Source: Xanthobacter sp. NM-25 (GTDB lineage Bacteria > Pseudomonadota > Alphaproteobacteria > Rhizobiales > Xanthobacteraceae). From it: a stretch of DNA of 64,000 nucleotides. The position numbers were made by a program, and so were the translations under genes. Of this stretch, positions 9,167-17,293 are shown piece after piece. The notes under the pieces are model-generated. The model did no database searches, was not told the origin of the DNA, and worked only from the letters and a program-made list of their open reading frames with translations. The stretch lies in contig NZ_JACBFS010000001.1 of the NCBI RefSeq assembly GCF_022138605.1, positions 992,001 to 1,056,000 of the forward strand. Reading direction: 5' to 3'. Positions within the stretch are counted from its first letter, which is position 1, and each line of letters opens with the position of its first letter.

Positions 9167-10054
9167 ATGACCACCACCATCCAGCGCGCGCTGGCGGCGG
9201 GCCTGTGCGCCCTGCCCCTGATGCTCGGCAGCGCCCACGGCGCCGACGTGAATTCCACCGACTATCTGCCGGCGCTGGCCGGCACCAATCTTCTGGTCTT
9301 CTACAGCCAATACGCCACCCGCTCGGAATATGTGAGCACATCCGGCCAGACGATTTCCAGCAAGACCGGCCTTGATTCCTACGTCGATATTCTGCGTTAC
9401 GTCCATTACATGGACATCGGCGGCATCCTCATCGCGCCGCAGGTGCTCCTGCCCGCCGGCACCCTCTATAACGGGCGCATCGCCGGCACCGATCTCAATG
9501 CCGCAGCGGGCCTTGGCGATCCCATCCTCGCCACCACCGTGTGGGTGGTGAACAACAAAGCCACCGAGACCTATGTGGGCCTCATGCCTTACCTGTTCGT
9601 GCCGCTCGGCCAATATTCCTCCGGCGAGGCACTCAACCTGGGCGAAAACCGTTGGAAGCTGGATCTCCAGGCGGGCTGGTACCAGGGCCTCGGCCAGGGC
9701 TTTGCCCTGCAGCTCACCGGCGACGTCATCTGGTATGGGGACAATACATCCGCCGGCAACGGAACCCAGACCCTGAACCAGGACAACACCTACCAGGTCC
9801 AGGCCTGGTTCTCCTATGGCTTTGCCGAGACCTGGCGGGCGGCGGTGGGCTACTCCCGCTTCTGGGGCGGCACCGAATATCTGGGCGGCGTCGCCACCGG
9901 CAACGCCACCGAGCGCGACCAGGTGCGGCTGGAACTGTCGAAATTCATCACCCCCACCTTCCAGGTGCTGGGTCTGGTACAGCGCGACTTCAACACCTCC
10001 GGCGGCTTCCCGGAAGACTTCCGCGGCACGGTGCGACTGCTGCAGGTGTTCTAG
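9167..10054 (+). CDS. Outer-membrane protein of the phenol-degradation MetA / SphA family
   Basis: 295 residues with a signal peptide (MTTTIQRALAAGLCALPLMLGSAHGA, cleavage near 24-26) followed by beta-barrel style alternation of aromatic and small residues ending in F. The sequence fits the MetA-pathway phenol-degradation family, whose members occur in aromatic and ketone degradation clusters and are thought to form channels for hydrophobic substrates; direct proof of transport is lacking for most. GGAGGA lies just before the ATG (short spacing of 3-4 bases). It sits 124 bases after apcE on the same strand, separated by a strong stem-loop, and is probably the last gene of the operon. The gene ends 9 bases before the stop of the convergent cyclase gene. 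Confidence 0.75.
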   Translation: MTTTIQRALAAGLCALPLMLGSAHGADVNSTDYLPALAGTNLLVFYSQYATRSEYVSTSGQTISSKTGLDSYVDILRYVHYMDIGGILIAPQVLLPAGTLYNGRIAGTDLNAAAGLGDPILATTVWVVNNKATETYVGLMPYLFVPLGQYSSGEALNLGENRWKLDLQAGWYQGLGQGFALQLTGDVIWYGDNTSAGNGTQTLNQDNTYQVQAWFSYGFAETWRAAVGYSRFWGGTEYLGGVATGNATERDQVRLELSKFITPTFQVLGLVQRDFNTSGGFPEDFRGTVRLLQVF

Positions 10055-10063
10055 AGCCGCGGC

Positions 10064-11269
10064 TCAGGGCGCGGGGGTGTCCGGGTCCAGAAGACTGCGA
10101 TTGCGGCCGGACCTCTTGGCCTCATAGACCATGAGGTCGGCGCGATGGATCACCTCGGCGAGAGTTTCCGTCGCGCCCGCCTCCGCCACACCGAAACTCG
10201 CGGTCACCTTCCGTCCATCGCCGAGAACGTCGAACGTGGTCGCCTGCAGCAGTGTGCGGATGCGCTCCGCGAGGCCCAGCGCACTCTCGCCGGACGCGCG
10301 CGGCAGCAGCAGCACGAACTCCTCGCCCCCAAACCGGGCCGCCACGTCCCAATGGCGCAGCTCGCCGGAGAGCAGCTCGCCGACCCCGTGCAGCACCACG
10401 TCTCCGGCGGGATGACCAAAGCTGTCGTTGATGGCCTTGAAGTGGTCGATGTCGCAATAAACAAGGCTCAGCGGCCGCATGGCGGCATCGCGCCAGAGCG
10501 GCTCCGCCTTCAGCTGAAAGCCGCGGCGGTTGAGAAGGCCGGTGAGCGGGTCGACACTGCTTTCCTGGCGGAAATCCTCGATCACATCGAGGGCCACGGC
10601 CACGAACAGCAGGAGGCCGATCAGCAATCCGCTGATGAAGATGGTGAAGTTCAGCACCTGCCAGAAGGGCGAGGTGCGGAACACCTCCAGCAGCTGGCGC
10701 CGCTCCACCCCGGTCTGCAGCAGTTGCTCATATTGGGCAAGCTCACCGGTCAGCGGCACCGTCAGCGCGGTGCGCACGAAGAACTGCAGGCCGAACGCCA
10801 GGAAGATCCAGAAGAAGGCGCGATCCAGGGGGGTGCGTACCTGGCCGTGGAACCGCAGGCGCAGCGCCGCCACCGTGCAGATCAGCCCATAGCCGAAATT
10901 CTGCGCATAGATACGGGAGATGAGGCTGCGGTCGACGTAATAGAAATGGACGGTGAGCAGCATCACGGTGATGGCCATGGCGAGGCTGAAGACCTCGCGC
11001 CGCGTTTCACCGAATCGCCCCTCGATGCCCTTCACCAGCAGGAGGATGCACAAGGTATAGCCCGCCCCGGAGAGCACCGCATTCAGCCCGGCATCGGCCG
11101 GCACATGGGCCATCTGCGTGAGCGCTGCCACGGTGTAGCAGAAGAAGGCCAGCGCGAGGATCAGCAGGTAGAGGCGGACGCGGCGATAGAGCCAGGCGGA
11201 GAGATATAGCAGCGCGAAGAACAGCGCGATGATCGGCCCCGTGTACATGTACAGGCCGCTCGACGTCAT
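10064..11269 (-). CDS. Membrane-bound diguanylate cyclase (GGDEF domain)
   Basis: 401 residues. The N-terminal 220 residues carry about seven hydrophobic segments and act as a membrane sensor of unknown ligand; the C-terminal 160 residues are a GGDEF domain with the active-site motif GGEEF (residues 314-318) and an intact inhibitory RxxD site (RHWD) five residues before it. It should make cyclic di-GMP from two GTP and be product-inhibited. No EAL domain is present. The ATG at 11269 is preferred because GGAGG is 11 bases upstream; a GTG at 11281 abuts the ribosome site too closely. It is convergent with the carboxylase operon and has no obvious partner gene. Confidence 0.92.
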   Translation of the reverse strand: MTSSGLYMYTGPIIALFFALLYLSAWLYRRVRLYLLILALAFFCYTVAALTQMAHVPADAGLNAVLSGAGYTLCILLLVKGIEGRFGETRREVFSLAMAITVMLLTVHFYYVDRSLISRIYAQNFGYGLICTVAALRLRFHGQVRTPLDRAFFWIFLAFGLQFFVRTALTVPLTGELAQYEQLLQTGVERRQLLEVFRTSPFWQVLNFTIFISGLLIGLLLFVAVALDVIEDFRQESSVDPLTGLLNRRGFQLKAEPLWRDAAMRPLSLVYCDIDHFKAINDSFGHPAGDVVLHGVGELLSGELRHWDVAARFGGEEFVLLLPRASGESALGLAERIRTLLQATTFDVLGDGRKVTASFGVAEAGATETLAEVIHRADLMVYEAKRSGRNRSLLDPDTPAP

Positions 11270-11424
11270 CGCCCGCTCCACCTCCGCGCTACATCCAGCG
11301 CCCTCAGATGACCGACACCTCAGACATCACCGCCTGCAAGAAACCGTACCGCCATCCCGGCGTGCCACGCGCAAAGCGAGGCTCCACCTAGACGAGTGCG
11401 GCCCAAAGTCAAGGCGCCGCGCGC

Positions 11425-11826
11425 TCAGCGGCGGTAGATCCAGCGCCGAAGCTCCTGTTTCAGGCGCAGAAAATCATAGAAGGTGAAGGCCAACAGCGCC
11501 GTCGCGGCCAAAGCGAGGATCGCCGAGATCGTCGCCGGCCATTCCAGGGCCGAGGCGCAGAAATCATAGACCAGATAGGCGAGCAGCGCGGTGACCGCCG
11601 CCGCCACGGCGAAATAGATGCGCGCATCGAGCCGCGCGAGGGTGATGCCCACGCCCACCCAGATGATGACGGCGATGAGGATCACCCACCCCCAGCCCAG
11701 GCCGAACTGCCGCGCCACGAAATGTCCGCCAACGGCGCACAGGAGCACGAAACCGACAAGCAGCAACAGCCCGGCGCGCAGACGCAGGATGCCGACCTTG
11801 GACGTCGCGGGCGATGGACTGGACAT
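11425..11826 (-). CDS. Small integral membrane protein of unknown function
   Basis: 133 residues with four predicted membrane segments (about 18-40, 45-62, 68-86, 95-115) and a basic C-terminus (LKQELRRWIYRR). I do not recognise the family. The ATG at 11826 has GAGGAAGGG upstream; longer in-frame starts run into the divergent lipid kinase promoter region. The positive C-terminal end suggests that both termini face the cytoplasm. It shares a 59-base divergent promoter region with the lipid kinase gene, so joint regulation in envelope lipid metabolism is possible but only inferred from position. Confidence 0.72.
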   Translation of the reverse strand: MSSPSPATSKVGILRLRAGLLLLVGFVLLCAVGGHFVARQFGLGWGWVILIAVIIWVGVGITLARLDARIYFAVAAAVTALLAYLVYDFCASALEWPATISAILALAATALLAFTFYDFLRLKQELRRWIYRR

Positions 11827-11885
11827 GAAACCCTTCCTCACGTGAGATGGCGCGGCGCGACAGTTCCCGCGCCGGCCGAACAAGG

Positions 11886-12818
11886 ATGCCCACGATGCGG
11901 CGAATGCTCGTCGTACTCAATGCCAAAGCCGGCCGTGTCACCGACTTCGGCGCCGAGCCGCTTCGCCGGCAGGTGGACTCCAGCCTGACGCGAGCCGATC
12001 TCGACGTTCAGGTGGCGGTCGCCGCCGGCGCCGAGCTGGCGGCCCTCATCCGCCGCGCGCCCCTCGATGGCTATGACACGGTTGTGGTGGGCGCCGGCGA
12101 CGGCACCTTGTCCCTCGCCGCCGCCACTTACGCCAATTCCGATACCGTGCTCGGCGTGCTGCCGTTCGGCACCATGAATCTGCTCGCCCATGACATCGGC
12201 ATCCCGCGCGATCTGGCCGGAGCCCTCGCCGCCCTGGCGCAGGCGGCGCCCATGAAGGTGGACCTGGGGCTGGTCAACGGGCGGCCGTTCCACGGCGTCT
12301 CCGGGGTCGGCTTCTTCAGCCAGATGGCCCTCGCCCGCGAGCAGGAGCGCGAGCGGCACGGCCGGGTGCTCGGCTGGCTCATCGCCCTGGGCAAGGCCGC
12401 CTTCCGCGCCGGCCGCATGTCGCTGGAGGTGGAGCTGGCGGGCGCCCGGCAGCCGATCGAAGCCTATGCGGCGCTGGTGACCGTCAATGCCTTCGACGCG
12501 CCAGGCCTGCACCGCTCGCGCCTCGACGGTGGGCTGCTGGAGGTGCTGGTGGCGGAGGATCGCGGCGCCTTCGCCCGGCTCAAGGCCGGGGCCGACGTGC
12601 TGGTGGGGGCCTGGCGCGACAATCCCGGCATCCACCTGTTCTCCACCCCGCGCGTCACCATCCACGCGCGACGCCACCGGGCGTGGGTGGCCACCGATGG
12701 CGAGGTCACCCGGGAGAGCCTGCCCCTGCGCTATGCCATCGCCCCGCGCGCCCTGAACCTGCTGGTGCCACGCGGCTCGCCCCACTGGCAGGCGGCCCAG
12801 GCCACCGACATCACCTGA
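11886..12818 (+). CDS. Diacylglycerol / lipid kinase family protein
   Basis: 310 residues matching the DAGK catalytic family: N-terminal LVVLNAKAGR nucleotide-binding start, the motif GAGDGT (GDGT at 71-74, normally GGDGT) and GVLPFGTMNLLAHDIGI, typical of bacterial YegS/DgkB-like kinases. These enzymes phosphorylate diacylglycerol or related lipids with ATP at the inner membrane face. The C-terminal half forms the usual beta-sandwich, with GGLLEVLVAED and TDGE(V) motifs. The ATG at 11886 is preceded by AAGG; an ATG nine bases later is also possible. It is divergent to a small membrane protein. The lipid substrate cannot be deduced. Confidence 0.85.
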   Translation: MPTMRRMLVVLNAKAGRVTDFGAEPLRRQVDSSLTRADLDVQVAVAAGAELAALIRRAPLDGYDTVVVGAGDGTLSLAAATYANSDTVLGVLPFGTMNLLAHDIGIPRDLAGALAALAQAAPMKVDLGLVNGRPFHGVSGVGFFSQMALAREQERERHGRVLGWLIALGKAAFRAGRMSLEVELAGARQPIEAYAALVTVNAFDAPGLHRSRLDGGLLEVLVAEDRGAFARLKAGADVLVGAWRDNPGIHLFSTPRVTIHARRHRAWVATDGEVTRESLPLRYAIAPRALNLLVPRGSPHWQAAQATDIT

Positions 12819-12869
12819 CCGGCTCGCGGGCGCACCGCTTCCCGGCTATGCTGCCTCACCCGCCCCCGA

Positions 12870-12898
12870 GAAACACACGCCCGAAGAAACACACGCCC
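12870..12898 (+). repeat. Direct repeat replacing the ribosome binding site of the thioesterase gene
   Basis: GAAACACACGCCC occurs at 12870-12882 and 12886-12898 (period 16), ending three bases before the thioesterase ATG. No Shine-Dalgarno sequence is visible in this stretch. Confidence 0.7.
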
Positions 12899-12900
12899 CC

Positions 12901-13368
12901 ATGAGCCTCCCCTTCGATCCCAGCGATCCCGCCTATGAAGCGCGCGTGCGCGAGAGCTTCGCCCGCCAGCCCTTCATGGCCACCCTGGGGGCGGCGCTGG
13001 GCGCGGTGGAGCCCGGGCGGGTCGAGGTGGTGCTGCCCTATCAGGACAGCATCACCCAGCAGCACGGCTTCTTCCACGGCGGCGCCATCGGCGCCATCGC
13101 CGATACCGCCGGCGGCTATGCCGCCTTCACCCTGTTCCCTGCCGATTCCACAGTGCTGACGGTGGAGTACAAAATCAACATCATGGCACCCGGCCGCGGC
13201 GCGCGGCTGGTGGCGGTGGGCGAGGTGACCCGGTCCGGCCGCACGCTCACTGTCACGCGGGTGGATGTCTATGCCGAGGCGGACGGCGCGCGCACCCATT
13301 GCGCGACCGCCACCCAGACCCTGATCTGCCTGATGGGCCGCAGCGATGCCCCGACGGCGGCCTCCTGA
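12901..13368 (+). CDS. PaaI-family thioesterase (hotdog fold)
   Basis: 155 residues with the hotdog thioesterase signature HGFFHGGAIGAIADTAGGYAA: H59-G60-G61 and the acidic residue D68 in the active-site helix, as in PaaI and YbgC-like acyl-CoA hydrolases. It would hydrolyse acyl- or aryl-CoA thioesters in the cytoplasm. The ATG at 12901 fits the family start, but no ribosome binding site is seen (a tandem repeat occupies that place). The stop overlaps the sfsA start by one base (TGATG), so the two genes are co-translated. The actual CoA ester is unknown; a link with aromatic metabolism would be speculation. Confidence 0.88.
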   Translation: MSLPFDPSDPAYEARVRESFARQPFMATLGAALGAVEPGRVEVVLPYQDSITQQHGFFHGGAIGAIADTAGGYAAFTLFPADSTVLTVEYKINIMAPGRGARLVAVGEVTRSGRTLTVTRVDVYAEADGARTHCATATQTLICLMGRSDAPTAAS

Positions 13369-14081
13369 TGCGCTTTCCCACGCCACTGGTTCCCGCGCGG
13401 CTGGTCCGCCGCTACAAGCGCTTTCTGGCGGATGTGGTGCTGGAGGATGGCTCTGAAACCACCGTGCACGTGGCCAATTCCGGCGCCATGACCGGGCTTG
13501 CCGCCCCCGGCAGCCGCGTCTGGCTGTCGCTCAGCCCCAACCCCGCCCGCAAGCTCGCCTATAGCTGGGAGCTGGTGGAAGCGGATTTCGGCAGCGGCCC
13601 GGAGCTGGTGGGGGTCAACACCATGCACCCCAACGCCCTGGTGGCGGAGGCCATCACGGCCGGCCAGGTGCCGGCCCTGGCCGGCTATGACCGGCTGCGC
13701 CGCGAGGTGAAATACGGCGTCAACAGCCGCATCGACATCCAGCTCGAAGCCGACCATCGCCCCCTCTGCCTGGTGGAGGTGAAGAACGTGCACCTCATGC
13801 GCGCGCCCGGCGCCGCGGAGTTTCCCGATTGTGTCACCGCCCGCGGCGCCAAGCATCTGGTGGAACTGGCGGCGCAGGCCCGCGCGGGGGTGCGCGCGGT
13901 GATGGTCTATATCAGCCAGATCGGCTCGGCCCGCAGCATCGCCCTCGCGCGCGATCTCGATCCGGCCTACGGCCTCGCCTTCGATGCCGCCCGTGCGGCC
14001 GGTGTGGAGGCCATCGCCCTCACCTGTGCGCTATCGCCAGAAGGGATCCAGGTGATTGGTGACATCCCGATGATCGGCTGA
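13368..14081 (+). CDS. sfsA: SfsA family protein (sugar fermentation stimulation protein homologue)
   Basis: 237 residues, full length for SfsA. Characteristic blocks are RRYKRFLADV near the start, HVANSGAMTGL, NTMHPNALVAEA, the nuclease-like EVKNVHLMR and PDCVTARGAKHLVELA. E. coli SfsA binds DNA and was linked to maltose metabolism, but the family has a restriction-endonuclease-like fold and its role remains unclear. The ATG at 13368 overlaps the thioesterase stop. Map follows 107 bases downstream on the same strand; sfsA next to map is a common alphaproteobacterial arrangement. Confidence 0.93.
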   Translation: MRFPTPLVPARLVRRYKRFLADVVLEDGSETTVHVANSGAMTGLAAPGSRVWLSLSPNPARKLAYSWELVEADFGSGPELVGVNTMHPNALVAEAITAGQVPALAGYDRLRREVKYGVNSRIDIQLEADHRPLCLVEVKNVHLMRAPGAAEFPDCVTARGAKHLVELAAQARAGVRAVMVYISQIGSARSIALARDLDPAYGLAFDAARAAGVEAIALTCALSPEGIQVIGDIPMIG

Positions 14082-14187
14082 CGCGGGAGCTCCATGCCCG
14101 CGCCCGCGCTTGCGTTGACGGCAAGTTGGCCTAAATCTGGAGACAGACATCGGGGCGCCACGGGCGCGCCCGGCAGAAGGCGACATC

Positions 14188-15015
14188 ATGAGCTATGTGG
14201 AAGCGGCGGACGCGCCGCTGCGAAAGACCGGACATATCAAGCTGTATGGGCCAGAGGGCTTCGAGGGCATGCGCCGCGCCGGCCGGCTGGCGGCGGAGAT
14301 TCTCGACGCCATCGCCGAGATGATCGGCCCCGGGGTGACCACCGCCGCTGTCGACAAGCTGGTCTATGACTATGCCGTGGACCACGGCGCCTATCCGGCG
14401 ACGCTGATGTATCGCGGCTATCGTTACTCGGTGTGCACCTCCATCAATCACGTGGTGTGCCACGGCATGCCCAATTCCCGGCCCCTGCGGGAAGGCGACA
14501 TCGTCAATGCCGACGTCACCATCGTGCTGGACGGCTGGTATGGCGATTCCAGCCGCATGTTCGCCATCGGCGCCATTCCGCGCCGGGCCGAGCGGCTGCT
14601 GGACGCCACCTATGACTCCATGATGCGCGGCATCGCCGCCATCAAGCCCGGCGGCCATGTGGGCGATATCGGCGCCGCCATCCAGGAGTTCGTCGAGCCC
14701 CAGCACATGAGCGTGGTGCGCGACTTCTGTGGCCACGGCGTGGGCCGGGTGTTCCATGACGAGCCGAACATCGTCCACGTGGGCGAGCGCGGCCAGGGGC
14801 CGGAGCTGGTGCCGGGCATGATCTTCACCGTGGAGCCGATGATCAACCTCGGCCGCCCCCACGTGAAGGTGCTCTCCGACGGCTGGACCGCCGTCACCCG
14901 CGACCGCTCCCTGTCCGCCCAGTTCGAGCATGCGGTCGGGGTCACCGAGACCGGGGTGGAGATCTTCACCATCAGCCCGAAGGGCTACCACAAGCCGCCC
15001 TACAACATTCCATGA
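14188..15015 (+). CDS. map: Methionine aminopeptidase, type I
   Basis: 275 residues. It removes the initiator methionine from nascent proteins. All five metal ligands are in place: D109 and D120 (NADVTIVLDGWYGD), H183 (GHGVGRVFHDEP), E216 (FTVEPM) and E247 (QFEHAVGVT). The N-terminal extension before the catalytic core is short, as in enterobacterial type I enzymes, and there is no zinc finger. An essential housekeeping gene, it lies between sfsA and radC on the plus strand; the 118-base gap to radC shows no clear terminator, so the three genes may be partly co-transcribed. Confidence 0.97.
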   Translation: MSYVEAADAPLRKTGHIKLYGPEGFEGMRRAGRLAAEILDAIAEMIGPGVTTAAVDKLVYDYAVDHGAYPATLMYRGYRYSVCTSINHVVCHGMPNSRPLREGDIVNADVTIVLDGWYGDSSRMFAIGAIPRRAERLLDATYDSMMRGIAAIKPGGHVGDIGAAIQEFVEPQHMSVVRDFCGHGVGRVFHDEPNIVHVGERGQGPELVPGMIFTVEPMINLGRPHVKVLSDGWTAVTRDRSLSAQFEHAVGVTETGVEIFTISPKGYHKPPYNIP

Positions 15016-15133
15016 CCCGCAAAACGGCACGCTCAGCCATGGCCGAACGTGCCGAAAGTGCGCACCATGGACCTGGAATGACCTTGGAATGATTCGCCTC
15101 ATCACCGCGCCCCCGACCGGGGGTGGCGCGGTG

Positions 15134-15877
15134 ATGACGGCCTTGTGGCAGCCCACCGGCGGAAACGGCGTCATGGCGGACGAGCCTGAAGACGGCCTCA
15201 ACGATGCTCCCCATTTCCACGGCCATCGCGACCGGCTGCGGGCGCGGTTCCGTGAGGTGGGCGCGGCCGCCCTGGCCGATTACGAGTTGCTGGAACTGCT
15301 CTTGTTCCGCGCCGTGCCGCGCCGCGATGTGAAGCCCCTCGCCAAGGCCCTGCTGGACCGGTTCGGCTCGTTCGCCGAGGTGATCACCGCGCCGGTGCCG
15401 CGCCTCGCCGAGGTGCCGGGGGTGAAGGATGCCATCATCACCGAGCTGAAGGTGGCCGAAGCCGCCGCCCAGCGGCTGGCCAAGGGCCAGGTGAAGCGGC
15501 GCCCGGCCCTCTCCTCATGGAGCGCCGTCATCGATTATTGCCGCACCGCCATGGCCTATGCCGATCGCGAGCAGGTGCGGGTGCTGTTCCTCGACAAGCG
15601 CAACCAGCTGATCACCGACGAGGTGCTGCAGACCGGCACCGTGGACCATGCCCCCGTCTACCCGCGCGAGGTGGTGAAGCGGGCGCTGGAGGTCTCCGCC
15701 TCCGCCCTCATCCTGTGCCACAATCACCCCTCCGGCGACCCGACACCGTCGCGGGCCGACATCGACATGACCCGCAAGATCATCGACGTGGCCAAGCCCC
15801 TGGGCATCGAGGTGCACGACCACATCATCGTCGGCAAGGACGGCCACGCCAGCCTCAAGGGCCTGCGCCTCATCTGA
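15134..15877 (+). CDS. radC: RadC / JAMM-domain DNA repair protein homologue
   Basis: 247 residues from the chosen ATG. The N-terminal part has a helix-hairpin-helix-like region (LLELLLFRAVPRRDVKPLAKALLDRFGSF is the family start), and the C-terminal JAMM metalloprotease-like motif is complete: H196-N-H198-PSGD...D209. The biochemical role of RadC is unsettled; a function in DNA repair was withdrawn for E. coli, while phage-like relatives are linked to recombination. The start is uncertain: ATGs at 15089, 15134 and 15173 are in frame and none has a clear ribosome site; 15134 gives the usual family length. Confidence 0.9.
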   Translation: MTALWQPTGGNGVMADEPEDGLNDAPHFHGHRDRLRARFREVGAAALADYELLELLLFRAVPRRDVKPLAKALLDRFGSFAEVITAPVPRLAEVPGVKDAIITELKVAEAAAQRLAKGQVKRRPALSSWSAVIDYCRTAMAYADREQVRVLFLDKRNQLITDEVLQTGTVDHAPVYPREVVKRALEVSASALILCHNHPSGDPTPSRADIDMTRKIIDVAKPLGIEVHDHIIVGKDGHASLKGLRLI

Positions 15878-16210
15878 GCCGCCGGCCGCGGAGAACGGGC
15901 CTCGGGCCAAACTCCCAGGCCGTGGCCGGCCCGGACCGGCCGCGACGACGGCCGCCATGCCCCAAGCACGCTCAGCTATCGCCCGTCCCCCGGCAACGTC
16001 CAGGGGATCACCCCGTGCCGGCCTGAGGCAGAGGCCTGACGGAGGGCCGCGCTCAGCCGGCGGGCAGCGTCCGCGGGTAACACCGACAGCGCTGGCAGGG
16101 TTTCGCACGCGGCATGGGATGGGTGGGCACGGGATGGGTGGGCACAGGATGGGTGCATGGGTGGACGACGCCCCCGCCTCGCGATTGGGCCCGCCACCGA
16201 CGGCAGAACA
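15878..16210. other. Intergenic stretch downstream of radC
   Basis: No gene or homology is visible in this 333-base interval. It contains a G-rich tandem repeat (separate entry) and ends at the porin terminator. Short open frames here have poor codon usage and no ribosome sites. Confidence 0.6.
16116..16160 (+). repeat. G-rich 15-bp tandem repeat
   Basis: GGGATGGGTGGGCAC is present twice exactly (16116-16130, 16131-16145), followed by a diverged third copy (16146-16160). Runs of three G spaced by 1-4 bases on the plus strand could fold as a G-quadruplex. Confidence 0.75.
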
Positions 16211-16241
16211 CAAAAAAGGCGCCGCGCGGGAGCGCGGCGCC
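16211..16241 (-). terminator. Rho-independent terminator of the porin gene
   Basis: Read on the minus strand: a perfect 10-bp stem GGCGCCGCGC / GCGCGGCGCC (16232-16241 with 16218-16227), loop of 4, then TTTTTTG. It begins 26 bases after the porin stop codon. Confidence 0.93.
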
Positions 16242-16266
16242 GGATTGTCAGTCGTGGTGCTTCAGA

Positions 16267-17094
16267 TCACTTCAGCTTGTTGAGGCTGGTGTCGAAGGAG
16301 AGCGAGGCCACGTAGCGATCGCCGCAGGCGGTCGACGCGCCACTGATGAGGGCGCACTGGGCACCGTCGAGATCGCTGTCGTAGTAGCGCAGGTCGAGGG
16401 TCATCGCCTTGTAGGTGAAGCCGACGCCGACGTTCCAGGTGGTGTAATCGGACATGGCATAGTTCGGGAAGAACTTGGTGGTGGTGCCGAGCCACTGATA
16501 GCCGAGCTCACCGGAGGCGTAGACGCCCACGTCCTTCACCACGCTCCACTTGCTGAAGTCGAGCTTCAGGGTACCGGAGAGGTAGGTCTCATCGGCGCCC
16601 GAGCCGGCATAGCTGTCGCCGTAGTAGAGGTTGGCGCCCACCGTGACCACGTCATTGAAGGCGTAGGTCGGCTTGAAATAGATTTCCCAGTAATTGTAGT
16701 CGGTGTCGTCCCACAGGGTCACCGGGTTGGTGCCGCCCGGATACGCATAATAGACGAAGCCGAGGTCCAGGGTCAGGCCACCCCAGGTGTGACGCAAGCC
16801 GCCGTACAGGTCGATTTCGGCGGAACCGTCATAGAGGAAGCTGACGTTCGACGCCCAGATGCCCGCATAGACCCAGTCGAACAGCTGCAGCTCGGCATAG
16901 CCCTGCACGGCCGCGTTGCCGTTGGTCTGCGTGATGCCGCGGAACACGTAATCGGTGGTCAGCTTGGTGCCGAAGGCGACATCCCACGCCGGAGCCGGCG
17001 GCTCGACCGCGGCCTTGGTGGGATAGGACAGGTCGGCAGCCGAAGCGGCGCCGGAGATGAGCATGGACGCGGCAACCAGAGCGATCTTTTTCAT
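16267..17094 (-). CDS. TorF-family putative outer-membrane porin
   Basis: 275 residues with a clear signal peptide (MKKIALVAASMLISGAASA, cut before ADLSYP). The mature protein resembles the TorF / Gcw_chp family: TTDYVFRGITQTNGNAAVQGY near the start, repeated aromatic beta-strand patterns and two late cysteines (in AQCALISGASTACGDR) that may form an external disulfide. Such proteins form small barrels of unknown substrate. ATG at 17094 is preceded by a GGGGGTCAC ribosome site. It is a single-gene unit with its own -10 box and a strong terminator, and has lower GC and different codon use from neighbours, consistent with high expression. Confidence 0.87.
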   Translation of the reverse strand: MKKIALVAASMLISGAASAADLSYPTKAAVEPPAPAWDVAFGTKLTTDYVFRGITQTNGNAAVQGYAELQLFDWVYAGIWASNVSFLYDGSAEIDLYGGLRHTWGGLTLDLGFVYYAYPGGTNPVTLWDDTDYNYWEIYFKPTYAFNDVVTVGANLYYGDSYAGSGADETYLSGTLKLDFSKWSVVKDVGVYASGELGYQWLGTTTKFFPNYAMSDYTTWNVGVGFTYKAMTLDLRYYDSDLDGAQCALISGASTACGDRYVASLSFDTSLNKLK

Positions 17095-17183
17095 AAGTGT
17101 GACCCCCGAAGAGCTTTGAACCGATAAAAAGGGGGAGAGGGCTTCAAGTCTACTGAGAAAAATGAGGCACAACCTGCCTAAAA

Positions 17184-17189
17184 ATTATA
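17184..17189 (-). promoter_or_regulatory. Consensus -10 box of the porin promoter
   Basis: TATAAT on the minus strand, 90 bases upstream of the porin ATG, in a clear AT-rich island (17150-17240). A TTTACA and a TTGAAA lie further upstream but neither has standard spacing. The near-palindrome ACAAACCGTTGT (17189-17200) just upstream of the -10 box may be an operator. Confidence 0.6.
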
Positions 17190-17293
17190 CAAACCGTTGT
17201 AAACCCTCATTTTCAATGTTGCCATTTCGCAACGCATCGCCCTCAAGTTGAAGCAAGCATCCTTCTTCACGAGAAAACTCGCCGGTTTCGGGC

